From Alienimonas californiensis (lineage in GTDB: Bacteria; Planctomycetota; Planctomycetia; Planctomycetales; Planctomycetaceae), in NCBI RefSeq assembly GCF_007743815.1, contig NZ_CP036265.1:708501-772500 (forward strand): a stretch of 64,000 nt of DNA, read 5' to 3'. Both the position numbers and the translations under genes were made by a program. Below are positions 56,538 to 64,000 of the stretch, piece after piece (position 1 is the first letter of the stretch; each line of letters starts with the position of its first letter). Under the pieces are notes generated by a model. The model did not search any database. It saw nothing but the letters and a program-made list of their open reading frames with translations, and was not told the DNA's origin.

Positions 56538-59471
56538 ATGTCCGCCCCGGTCCCCCCGTCTCCGCGTGACCTGTCTCCGCGTGATCCGTCCGAGGGCATG
56601 CTGCGGCGGGCGGGCGTCGCCGCGGCGCTCGGCGTGCTGGTCGTCGCCGGCCTGACGGTCCTCCGCCCCACGGCGTCCGCCCAGCCGCCGACCCCGGGCG
56701 AGAAGGGATTGAACGCCCTTCAGGCGGCCGACGTGCTGGGGGAGGCCCCGCCCGCGGCCGTCGTCCCCGGCCCGCCGCTGACGCTCGGCGGCGCCCCCGC
56801 CGACGCCCGCGGCCCGGCCGATCTGCTGCCGGCCGACGGCGCCGTCGCCTTCGTCGCCTGGGCCGGCACGGCCAAGGCCGGCCCCGCCTTCGCCCAGACC
56901 GCCGCCCACAAGTCGCTGATCGACAGCGGCCTGCTGCCGACCGTCCGGCGGTCCTTCGGGGCCGTCTGGCAAAAGGGTTTTGAGGAGGCCCGCAAAGCCG
57001 TCGAACAGGCCACCGGCGGCGGGGCGGAGCAAGAGATCGACTTTCACTTCGAAGTCGACGAGGAGGATATGAAGGAGGGGGATATCGAGTTCGAAGTGGA
57101 GGACCTCCAGTCACCCAAGGACAACGTCGAAGACGGGCCGCAGGAGTTCCAACTGCAGCCGATCGAAGAGAACCTCGACGCCTTCGACGAGGACGTCGTC
57201 GTGGAGGACGAGGAGTTCGACGCCCCGAACCCCCGCCCGGAGGCCCTCGCGGCGCTCCAGGCGCTGGGGGACGCGACGCTGAGCGGCGGGGTGACGCTCT
57301 CGGTGCACCTGCTGGAAGGTCCGCCGCTGCCGAGCGTGTTCGTCGTGCTGCCGGGCGCCGCGGACGCCGCGGAGGCACTGCTCTCCCAGACGACCGTTGA
57401 GGAACGCGAGGCCCTGCAACTCCGGCAGGAGGAGGTGAACGGCGTGAGCGTGACCGTCGGCAACGTGCCCGGCGTGCCGCCCTTTTTTAACTTCGGGCTG
57501 TGGCGGGTCGGCCCGCACCTGGTCGGGGCGATCGGCCCGGGCGCCGTGCAGCGGGGCGTGGCGGTGACGACCGGCGACGCGGCCGCCCTCGGCACGCACC
57601 CCCTCGCGGAGCACACCCCGGACGACGCCCTGCTCGCCGGCTGGCTGGACTTCGCCACGGTCGTCGATCGCTTCGGCGAGTTCCCCGCCTACGAGGCCGA
57701 CTGGCGGCCCGGCGGGCAGGTGACGGTGGGCGAACTGCTGACGGCGCTGGGGCTGGACGCCCTCTCCGGCGTGCGGGGTTCGCTCTCCGCCGACGGGGAG
57801 GCGCTGCGGTCCGAGGGCGAATGGCTGCTACGGGGCGAACCCCGCGGGCTGCTGGCGGCGCTCGATCCGGCGCCGATGTCGCTGGCCGATCTCCCCCCGC
57901 TGCCGGCGGAGGTGAAGTCGTTCGGGGCGTGCTCGGTGGACTTTGCCACGCTGTACGACGGCCTGATCGACGCCGCCGGCGCCCTCGCGGAGTTGCAACG
58001 CCCCGACAGCCGGGAGCGGGCCATGCTGGAGAACGCCCCAGCGGTGCTGAACGACCTCGCCGGGTTCGACGTGCGGGCCGCGTTGTTGGAGCCGCTCGGT
58101 TCCGTGGCCGCGGTCTATTCGGATCCCCACGACGGCGGGCTGTTCGGGCTGGGCGGGGTCGTGGCGATCGCCGTGGAGGACGCCGCGACGCTGAAGGCCG
58201 GGCTGGCGACGGTCGCGGACCGGGCGCTGACCAACCTGCCGCCGGACGCTGGCGAGCAGGTTCGCATCACCGCCTATCAACAGTCCGGCGTGGACGTGAC
58301 GACCGTCTCGATCGCCGGCATGTTCCGCCCGAGTCTGGCGGTGACGGACGAGTGGATTGTGTTCGCCCCCACGCCGCAGGCCGTCGCCGCGTTCCTGCTG
58401 CGGGCCGACGGCACGCTGCCTACCTGGGGACCGACCGGCCGCTGGGAGGCGCCGTTCGGGCGGGTTCCGGCGGAGTTCACCTCGCTGTCGGCGAGCGACC
58501 CCCGGCCGGCGGCGGCGTTCCTGAACAACCTGATCGGCACGCTGCTGCCGCCGATCAATCACTTCGCCGGCGGCCCGGCGGACGCGATCCTGCCGCCGTC
58601 GGAACTGGTTACCGGGCCGCTGTTCCCCAACGTGAAATGGGCGACGAACACCGGCGAGGGCGTGCAGGGCGTGGGCTACGCCTCCCTGCCGACGCCGATG
58701 GCGATGGGCGGCGGCGGATCGGTGGCGACGCCGGCGATCCTCGCCTCGCTGCTCCTCCCCGCGGTCCAGCAGGCCCGCGAGGCGGCCCGGCGGATGGAGT
58801 CGATGAACAACCTCAAGCAGTTGGGCCTCGCCGCCCATAATTATCACACGGTCTTCGACACCCTCCCCCGCGGCACGGCGGAGGGCACGAACCTGCCGCC
58901 GGAGCGCCGGCTCAGCTGGGTCGTCGCCCTGCTGCCGTATTTGGAGGAAGGGGCGCTGGCGGAGCGGCTCGACCCGACGCAGGCCTGGGACGCCGGCCCG
59001 AACGCACAGGTCGCCCGCACGGCGCTGCCGTGGATGGTGAACCCCAGCGATCCGAACGGGGCGACGACGGACGAGGGCTACGCCGTGACGCATTACGTCG
59101 GCGTCGCCGGCGTCGGCCCGAACGCCGCGGCTGCCAAGCGCCACACGGCGAAGACCGGCATCTTCGGCTACGACCGGACCACGAAGTTCGCGGACGTGAC
59201 CGACGGGCTGTCGAACACCCTGATGTACGGCAGCGTGCAGTCGAACGTCGGCCCGTGGGCGCAGGGCGGCCCCTCTACCGTGCGGGCCTTCACCCAGCAG
59301 CCCTCCATCGGCGGCCCGGACGGCTTCGGCGGCTACCACGCCGGCGGCACGGACTTCCTCACCGCCGACGGGGCCGCCTACTTCATCTCGGAGAACATCG
59401 ACCCGCAGGTGCTCGAAGCCCTCGCAACCGCCCGCGGCGGGGAAGACGTCGACTGGGACGAGGTGGAATGA
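56538..59471 (+). CDS. DUF1559 domain fused to a large N-terminal domain, without a pilin leader
   Basis: 977 residues from ATG 56538. The N-terminus has a membrane anchor or signal (25-42) ending in TASAQ. About residues 90-720 form a large domain I cannot name with confidence; the pattern (LVGAIGPGAVQRGVAV, GVRGSLSADGEAL, AVTDEWIVFAPTPQAV) resembles DUF3352-type surface proteins. It includes an acidic stretch (about 170-225). From about 735 a DUF1559 domain begins with [14 protein letters not shown] and [15 protein letters not shown], and closes with an H-X9-DG motif near 934 (HAGGTDFLTADG). The pilin GFTLIELL start is absent. Hence it is anchored differently from the array copies. Confidence 0.85.
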   Translation: MSAPVPPSPRDLSPRDPSEGMLRRAGVAAALGVLVVAGLTVLRPTASAQPPTPGEKGLNALQAADVLGEAPPAAVVPGPPLTLGGAPADARGPADLLPADGAVAFVAWAGTAKAGPAFAQTAAHKSLIDSGLLPTVRRSFGAVWQKGFEEARKAVEQATGGGAEQEIDFHFEVDEEDMKEGDIEFEVEDLQSPKDNVEDGPQEFQLQPIEENLDAFDEDVVVEDEEFDAPNPRPEALAALQALGDATLSGGVTLSVHLLEGPPLPSVFVVLPGAADAAEALLSQTTVEEREALQLRQEEVNGVSVTVGNVPGVPPFFNFGLWRVGPHLVGAIGPGAVQRGVAVTTGDAAALGTHPLAEHTPDDALLAGWLDFATVVDRFGEFPAYEADWRPGGQVTVGELLTALGLDALSGVRGSLSADGEALRSEGEWLLRGEPRGLLAALDPAPMSLADLPPLPAEVKSFGACSVDFATLYDGLIDAAGALAELQRPDSRERAMLENAPAVLNDLAGFDVRAALLEPLGSVAAVYSDPHDGGLFGLGGVVAIAVEDAATLKAGLATVADRALTNLPPDAGEQVRITAYQQSGVDVTTVSIAGMFRPSLAVTDEWIVFAPTPQAVAAFLLRADGTLPTWGPTGRWEAPFGRVPAEFTSLSASDPRPAAAFLNNLIGTLLPPINHFAGGPADAILPPSELVTGPLFPNVKWATNTGEGVQGVGYASLPTPMAMGGGGSVATPAILASLLLPAVQQAREAARRMESMNNLKQLGLAAHNYHTVFDTLPRGTAEGTNLPPERRLSWVVALLPYLEEGALAERLDPTQAWDAGPNAQVARTALPWMVNPSDPNGATTDEGYAVTHYVGVAGVGPNAAAAKRHTAKTGIFGYDRTTKFADVTDGLSNTLMYGSVQSNVGPWAQGGPSTVRAFTQQPSIGGPDGFGGYHAGGTDFLTADGAAYFISENIDPQVLEALATARGGEDVDWDEVE

Positions 59472-59479
59472 GCCTATGA

Positions 59480-59535
59480 CGCTTGCGGTTTCGCTGGGGG
59501 CGACGAGTTCTCTGGCCCCCGCGAAACCGCAAGCG
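59480..59535. repeat. Inverted repeat, CGCTTGCGGTTTCGC family
   Basis: A 15-bp perfect stem (59480-59494 with 59521-59535), continued by GGGGGC/GCCCCC after a bulged T, with a 13-base loop, right after the DUF1559 fusion gene and before the convergent thrC stop. It may be a terminator for both. One arm recurs exactly at 47110-47124 in the heme dehydrogenase signal peptide. Confidence 0.75.
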
Positions 59536-59548
59536 ATCCTCGCGCCTC

Positions 59549-60898
59549 TTACATCACGCCCTTCAGCGCGTCGAGGATCGCTCCCGCGTCGTTGGCGACG
59601 GGGATCGGGGCGTTGGCATAGGCCCGGTCGCCGCGGTGGTAGTTCACCGTGGCGTCCGGGTCTTTCAATTCGTGCCCGGTGAGGATGCCGACGACGCGGT
59701 CGCTGGGGGCGATCACGCCTTGCGCCCGCAACGCCTTAATGCCGGCGACGCTGGCGGCGCTGGCCGGTTCGCAGCCGAACCCGCCGGCGCCGACCTGGGC
59801 CTTGGCGTCGAGGATCTCCGGGTCGTGGGCCTCGCGGACGACGCCGTCGGTCGCGTCCAGCGCCCGCAGGCACTTATAGAGGTTCACCGGGCGGTTGATC
59901 TGAATGGCGCTGGCGAGGGTGTCGGCCCGGCGGTTTTCGGCGTCCATCTCGCCGTAGAACTTGCCGACCAGTTCCTCGTCCGGTTCGCCGCCGTTCCACC
60001 GCAGGCCGTCGTGCTCCCACAGGCGATACAGCGTATTCGCCCCGGCCGCGTTGATGATCGCCAGCCGCGGCAGGCGGTCGATCAGGTTCAGCTTCTTCAA
60101 TTCGATCAGCGCCTTGCCGAACGCCGAACTGTTCCCGAGGTTCCCGCCGGGCACGACGATCCAGTCCGGGACCTCCCAGTTCATGCCTTCGAGGATGCGA
60201 TAAATAATCGTCTTCTGCCCTTCCAGCCGGAAGGGATTGACGGAGTTGCACAGATAGATATTGGCGTCGCGGCAGACCTCGCGGACGCGCATCAGGGCGT
60301 CGTCGAAGTCGCCTTCAATTTGCAACGTGACGGCACCGTAGTCCAGCGCCTGGGAGAGCTTGCCGAAGGCAATCTTGCCGCTGCCGACGAACACCACGCA
60401 CTTAAAATGCCCGCCGGCGCCGGCGTAGAGGGCCAGGCTGGCGCTGGTGTTCCCCGTGCTGGCGCAGGCGGCGAGCTTCGCCCCCACCATGCGGGCGTGG
60501 GTGCTGGCGGCGGTCATGCCGTTGTCTTTAAAACTGCCGCTGGGGTTCAGCCCCTCGTATTGCAGATGCAGGCAGCCGTCGTTCAGTCCGCAATATTTGG
60601 CGACGGAATCGCTGCGGCGGAGCATCGTCTGGCCCTCGCCGACGGTGACGATCATCTCCTCCGGGGCGAAGGGCAGCAGTTCGCGGAACCGCCACACGCC
60701 GGAGTAATCCAGCGGGTTGTTGCGGGTCGCCCAGCGCTTCTCGAACCACTTCAGCGAGGACGGCACCGGCACGCGGTCCCAGTCGTATTCGATATCCAGC
60801 AGCCCGCCGAGCGGTTTGCAGGTCGGCAGGACCTCGGTGAGGTCGAACTCGCTGGCGTCGGCGGGGGCGGCGGGCGTCTGGTAGGCGAGGGGGGACAA
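59549..60898 (-). CDS. thrC: Threonine synthase
   Basis: 449 residues if the TTG at 60898 is used. It converts O-phosphohomoserine to threonine with pyridoxal phosphate, in the cytosol. The lysine that binds PLP is about Lys124 in [10 protein letters not shown], the phosphate loop is SGNTS-like ([17 protein letters not shown]), and [15 protein letters not shown] is also conserved. LSPLAYQT at the start corresponds to family N-termini, while the upstream in-frame extension to ATG 61066 is Arg/Pro-rich and non-conserved. Many relatives carry a small CxxC element just after the start; only one Cys (TCKPLGG) is left here. It is convergent with the DUF1559 fusion gene. Confidence 0.92.
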   Translation of the reverse strand: MSPLAYQTPAAPADASEFDLTEVLPTCKPLGGLLDIEYDWDRVPVPSSLKWFEKRWATRNNPLDYSGVWRFRELLPFAPEEMIVTVGEGQTMLRRSDSVAKYCGLNDGCLHLQYEGLNPSGSFKDNGMTAASTHARMVGAKLAACASTGNTSASLALYAGAGGHFKCVVFVGSGKIAFGKLSQALDYGAVTLQIEGDFDDALMRVREVCRDANIYLCNSVNPFRLEGQKTIIYRILEGMNWEVPDWIVVPGGNLGNSSAFGKALIELKKLNLIDRLPRLAIINAAGANTLYRLWEHDGLRWNGGEPDEELVGKFYGEMDAENRRADTLASAIQINRPVNLYKCLRALDATDGVVREAHDPEILDAKAQVGAGGFGCEPASAASVAGIKALRAQGVIAPSDRVVGILTGHELKDPDATVNYHRGDRAYANAPIPVANDAGAILDALKGVM

Positions 60899-61111
60899 CG
60901 GGGGGCGTCGGGCGAGGGGAAGGACGGGGGCCGGACGCGACGGTCGCGCCAAGCGGCCGGACGATACCCTGACGCGGCGTCGTCCGGCACCGCACTCCAA
61001 TCGCCCCGCGCCGCGGCCGGCGGGGGCGGGGCGTCGCCACGGGGCGAACCGGGCGACAGGGGCCATCAATATTCTGTGCAGGGTCTTGACTTGCCGAGGC
61101 GCCGCGGTGTG

Positions 61112-62437
61112 ATGAGGCGATCGACTTGGGCGGACGGATCTGACCGGGATCCCGCGCTTCCCGCGGACTCAGCCAGGACTGACGCTCCGACGGGACCTCC
61201 GAACGTGAGCGAGACGACGCGACGGGCTTCGCAGAGGCCGACGATCCCGGTTCCGAATCTGCCGCCGCTGCCGGCGACGCCCACGGGCCCCTGCCGGGTG
61301 GTCCCGCCGCGGCTGCCGGCGCTGCCGATGCCGCCCCTCCCGAAGAATCCGGTGGAGGCCATGATGCCGGCAGGGGGCATGCCGGCCCTCCCCAAGACGC
61401 CCCCCAAGACCCCCTGGGTCGCCAGTCGAAACCCGTCCGCACACATCGTGCAGCAGCAGTACGTCGAGACTCGCTCCGACGAAATAGAAGCGAACCGCCT
61501 GCCCGGCCGGGCGGTGGCGCTGGCCGTGTTGGAAGCGGAAATCCTGAGGAATATGCCCGAGCGGAAACGCCCCAGTTCCGTCCCGTTCAAGGAACTGTGG
61601 CGGGTCTACCGGGAGATCGAGCGCAACCTGCAAACGGCGGAACTGACCGTCAATTTCAAGTGCGAGACGTGGTTCACGAACCCGAACCCGTACGACACCT
61701 ATACCCAGATGTACCAGCGAGCCATCGAAGGCGGCAGGATGGTCCTGCGCAATACGGACCAGAACGACGCGGACCTGCGCGGATTCGCGGACAACATGGT
61801 GACCTTCCCGAAAAGTTGGACGGGGGACACGCCCCCTCAGCGCGGCCTTAAGCCCGGACGGCAAAGCCCCGCTCGAATCCGGAAACAGATGGACACCGGC
61901 GACCTGATCCCGATCCATAGCGGGGACGAACTCCCCGCGTTTCTCGCCGGCAATCCCCACTTCAACCCGCATACCAAGCAGGCCTTTCTGGCGCTGAACT
62001 ACGGGCGACGTCCCCACGGCTCGGCCATCAACTACGGCCACAGTTACTTCGTGGTCAAAAACGAACTGAAGCCGACCTGCTTCTACTATGCGCAAGACAC
62101 GTTCATGCGGGCCGGGAAAGGGGTCGACGCCGGAGCGATCCAGGTCCCCTATAATAACTTAGGGGCGCTCCTCGAAGCGGGCGGCAGCCCCTTCCTGCGG
62201 GAGTCGATCTTCAAATCCTGCTACTGCGGAGAAAGGCTGAAGGACGCGGTCTCCACCGAGTGCAAGTATTACCTGATCGAGGCGCACCGGTTCGGCGAGC
62301 TCACGTTCGGCGAGCACGTCGAACATATGGCCATCTCGCGGATCAACCTCACGGACCAGACGCTTTGGCCGCAGATCGTGGCGAACGCGAAGGAGTTTAC
62401 CCGGAGAAACGACATCAAACTGTACCAGATCGAATAA
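61112..62437 (+). CDS. Unrecognised protein with a proline-rich N-terminus (faint DUF3626 resemblance)
   Basis: 441 residues from ATG 61112. Residues 43-102 are a proline-rich linker ([25 protein letters not shown]). The rest is globular, with a lower GC content than most of the window. [20 protein letters not shown] (291-310), then YYAQDTF, and near the end [20 protein letters not shown] (387-406) recall from memory the RP-x-G-A and Y-x-E-A patterns of DUF3626 proteins, some of which I suspect to be toxin-like, but I cannot verify this. No signal peptide is seen and no immunity gene is adjacent. A GTG at 61205 is an alternative start. Flanked by thrC (divergent) and the SGND-like gene. Confidence 0.6.
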   Translation: MRRSTWADGSDRDPALPADSARTDAPTGPPNVSETTRRASQRPTIPVPNLPPLPATPTGPCRVVPPRLPALPMPPLPKNPVEAMMPAGGMPALPKTPPKTPWVASRNPSAHIVQQQYVETRSDEIEANRLPGRAVALAVLEAEILRNMPERKRPSSVPFKELWRVYREIERNLQTAELTVNFKCETWFTNPNPYDTYTQMYQRAIEGGRMVLRNTDQNDADLRGFADNMVTFPKSWTGDTPPQRGLKPGRQSPARIRKQMDTGDLIPIHSGDELPAFLAGNPHFNPHTKQAFLALNYGRRPHGSAINYGHSYFVVKNELKPTCFYYAQDTFMRAGKGVDAGAIQVPYNNLGALLEAGGSPFLRESIFKSCYCGERLKDAVSTECKYYLIEAHRFGELTFGEHVEHMAISRINLTDQTLWPQIVANAKEFTRRNDIKLYQIE

Positions 62438-62543
62438 CGCCGCGGCCGGCGAACGACGCGGCGGCCCGTTCCCCGTCCTCGCGGGCCTCACGTAATTTCA
62501 GAGCCGGCCCGCATCGCCGCCGGGGAAAGGGGACCGGGGGCCG

Positions 62544-63662
62544 TCAGTCGGGTTCGTCGACCCGGCCGAGGTGCACCACGCCGTCGCCGCGGTGCACTAG
62601 CGGGTTGTTGGCCCGGGCGATCACCACGCCGTCAAACGGGGCCCGGAGGGAGCTGCGGTTGCGCCCGAAGGCGTCGGCGATACCGCCCAGCCGATCGCCC
62701 TCCGCCACCCGCTCCCCGAGGCCGGCGATGGGGCGGAAGATGCCGCTCCGCTTGGCCCGCACCCAGGCCGACGAGGGCACCCGGATCGACGGCTCCGACG
62801 TGTCCGGTCGCTTCGCCCGCGCCTCGGCGCTGCGGGGCGGCAGCATGTCCAACGCCCGCAGCACGTTCATCACGCCGCGCACGCCGATTTTGATGCAATC
62901 CCCGTTGAACCGCTGCGGCTCGCCGGCCTCGTACAGCAGCACCGGCTTGCCTAGTGCCGTGGCCGCCCCCCGCAGACTGCCGTCGCGGACGGCGGAGTGC
63001 ATCGTGACCGGGGCATGGAACGCCTCGGCCAATCGCAGCGTTTCGGCGTCCTCGAGGTTCGCCCGGATCTGGGGGAGGTTGAACCGATGATCGCTGCCGG
63101 TGTGCAGATCGAGGCCGACGTCGGCGTGGGCGACGATCTCCGTCATCAACAGGCGGGCCAGTTGCGACGCCAGCGACCCGCCCGCCGAGCCGGGAAAGGA
63201 ACGGTTCAGGTCGCGGCGGTCCGGCAGGTAACGGCTGCGGGCGTTGAAGCCGAACACGTTGACGATCGGTACCGCCAGCACCGTGCCCCGCAGCGTCTCG
63301 CAGGTGAGTTTCCCCAGCACCCGACGGATGACTTCCACGCCGTTCAATTCGTCGCCGTGAATGGCGGCGGTCAGCCAGACGCTCGGCCCGGGGCGGGCTC
63401 CGCGGACCACCTCCACCGGCACGCTGAGCCACGTTTCCGTCGCCAACCGGCCGACGGGGATCTGGACGTGCGTGCGGGCGCCGGCGGGGCACACGGTCCC
63501 GCCGACGGTGATCGGCGGCTCCGCCCGGCCGTCCGGGACGACCGGCACGTCCGTCTGCACGGTGACGTCCTCGGGCCCCAGATCGCCGGCGAGGTCGTCC
63601 GGGTGCGGGGCTTCGCCGTCCGGCGGGGAGGCGTCTCGGTCCTCGGCTCGCCCCGTCGTCAT
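62544..63662 (-). CDS. Succinylglutamate desuccinylase/aspartoacylase family protein
   Basis: 372 residues. The zinc ligands His102 and Glu105 (AAIHGDELNG) and His187 (LDLHTGS) are in place, as is the NRSFPG loop near 153-158. The last 80 residues form a beta domain (GIFRPIAGLGERVAEGD) resembling a biotinyl-lipoyl hammerhead, common in this family. It hydrolyses an N-acyl amino acid or related amide. The ATG at 63662 overlaps the stop of the RimB-like gene by four bases (ATGA), so the two are probably translationally coupled. RimB, RimK and an SGND-like gene commonly occur together. RimK itself is not visible here. Confidence 0.92.
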   Translation of the reverse strand: MTTGRAEDRDASPPDGEAPHPDDLAGDLGPEDVTVQTDVPVVPDGRAEPPITVGGTVCPAGARTHVQIPVGRLATETWLSVPVEVVRGARPGPSVWLTAAIHGDELNGVEVIRRVLGKLTCETLRGTVLAVPIVNVFGFNARSRYLPDRRDLNRSFPGSAGGSLASQLARLLMTEIVAHADVGLDLHTGSDHRFNLPQIRANLEDAETLRLAEAFHAPVTMHSAVRDGSLRGAATALGKPVLLYEAGEPQRFNGDCIKIGVRGVMNVLRALDMLPPRSAEARAKRPDTSEPSIRVPSSAWVRAKRSGIFRPIAGLGERVAEGDRLGGIADAFGRNRSSLRAPFDGVVIARANNPLVHRGDGVVHLGRVDEPD

Positions 63663-64000
63663 CTGGGTCGGCGTCCGCCGAGGTAACTTTGGGCGGGGTC
63701 GACCACGAAGCGGCCCCGCAGAGCCTCGCGGCCCAGCAGCATGCGGAAGCCCATTGCGTCCCGGTTGGCGAGCGTCAGTTCCAACGGGAAGCGTTTCCCG
63801 CAGACGACCGCGTGGGTGAGGATCACCGGGCGCTCCTGAATGACGCCGTTGCTGCTTTTGACCTCCCGCACGCCCAGCAGTTCCGCCTCGCAGAGCACCG
63901 AGCGCTTGGAGGACTTCTGCCGGGGGTGCAGGGTGAACCGGACGAGGTCCACGCCGTCGCGTTCGAAAATCTCCACGTCGAAGGCGTGCACGCTGCTGGT
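63659..64000 (-). CDS. rimB: RimB-like ATP-dependent zinc protease family protein (N-terminus beyond the window)
   Basis: A protein whose visible part is about 113 residues and whose start lies beyond base 64000. The first visible residues TSSVHAFDVEIFE match the family sequence that follows the DTGA-type aspartyl-protease-like turn, so the frame runs on past the edge. RPVILTHAVVCGKRFPLELTLANRDAMGFRMLLGREAL is the typical remainder (LLGR motif). RimB trims poly-glutamate tails that RimK adds to ribosomal protein S6. The ATGA overlap with the downstream gene indicates an operon. Confidence 0.82.
   Translation of the reverse strand, partial: TSSVHAFDVEIFERDGVDLVRFTLHPRQKSSKRSVLCEAELLGVREVKSSNGVIQERPVILTHAVVCGKRFPLELTLANRDAMGFRMLLGREALRGRFVVDPAQSYLGGRRPR

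Noticed and set aside
59549-61069. The longer threonine synthase start at 61066 or 61069
   Set aside because: The additional 56 or 57 residues are Arg/Pro-rich and lie where the promoter of the divergent gene at 61112 should be; the family N-terminus begins at LSPLAYQT.

Overview
The window is a very GC-rich stretch (roughly 70% by eye) of a chromosome from a member of the Planctomycetota. The phylum call rests on several lineage markers together: nine proteins with the DUF1559 domain (pilin-like N-terminus, C-terminal H-X9-DG motif), a PVC-type heme-binding CxxCH dehydrogenase, a planctomycete-style ECF-like sigma factor, a sulfatase, a Tat-exported Gfo/Idh/MocA oxidoreductase, and REP-like palindromes whose arms I associate with planctomycete genomes. 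GTG and TTG starts are common and Shine-Dalgarno sites are often weak. Because of the GC bias, very long antisense open frames overlap most real genes; they are left out.

Layout. 1-6620: start of a leftward gene, a DEAH-type helicase, an FAD amine oxidase, a probable PD-(D/E)XK nuclease-fold protein, a VOC protein and a GH57 glucanotransferase/amylase. 6670-17715: the most striking region, eight DUF1559 prepilin-like genes in tandem on the minus strand; most have their own intrinsic terminator, and the outermost two resemble each other more than the four-gene inner block. 17871-26825: macro-domain protein, ABC exporter, prenyltransferase-repeat protein, cupredoxin-like secreted protein, Gfo/Idh/MocA oxidoreductase, GH43/GH62-type glycosidase and a MoxR-like ATPase. 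26932-34509: two unknown proteins, hypoxanthine phosphoribosyltransferase, M14 carboxypeptidase, an alpha/beta-hydrolase-like protein without a visible nucleophile, sulfatase, tRNA-Ser(GGA), a PDZ membrane protein and a BON protein.

34841-43715: membrane protein, cysteinyl-tRNA synthetase, a methyltransferase with a regulatory domain, then a KdsD-type arabinose-5-phosphate isomerase followed 51 bases later by a 1229-residue membrane-anchored OstA/LptC-like protein. That order echoes the proteobacterial kdsD-lptC-lptA locus and suggests an outer-membrane lipopolysaccharide function. 43953-49271: a leftward set of a DUF4832 protein, an ECF-like sigma factor (GTGA overlap) and the PVC heme dehydrogenase, which carries a REP-like palindrome inside its reading frame. 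49414-56382: PQQ-type sugar dehydrogenase, DUF1963 protein, AI-2E family transporter, SDR oxidoreductase, an unknown protein and a TrkH potassium transporter. 56538-64000: a 977-residue DUF1559 protein without a pilin leader, threonine synthase, an unrecognised proline-rich protein, and an overlapping pair (RimB-like zinc protease, succinylglutamate desuccinylase-like protein) running off the right edge.

No CRISPR array, integrase, insertion sequence, rRNA or replication origin was seen. Residue positions are hand counts and may be off by a few. All family assignments come from reading motifs; no search was run.
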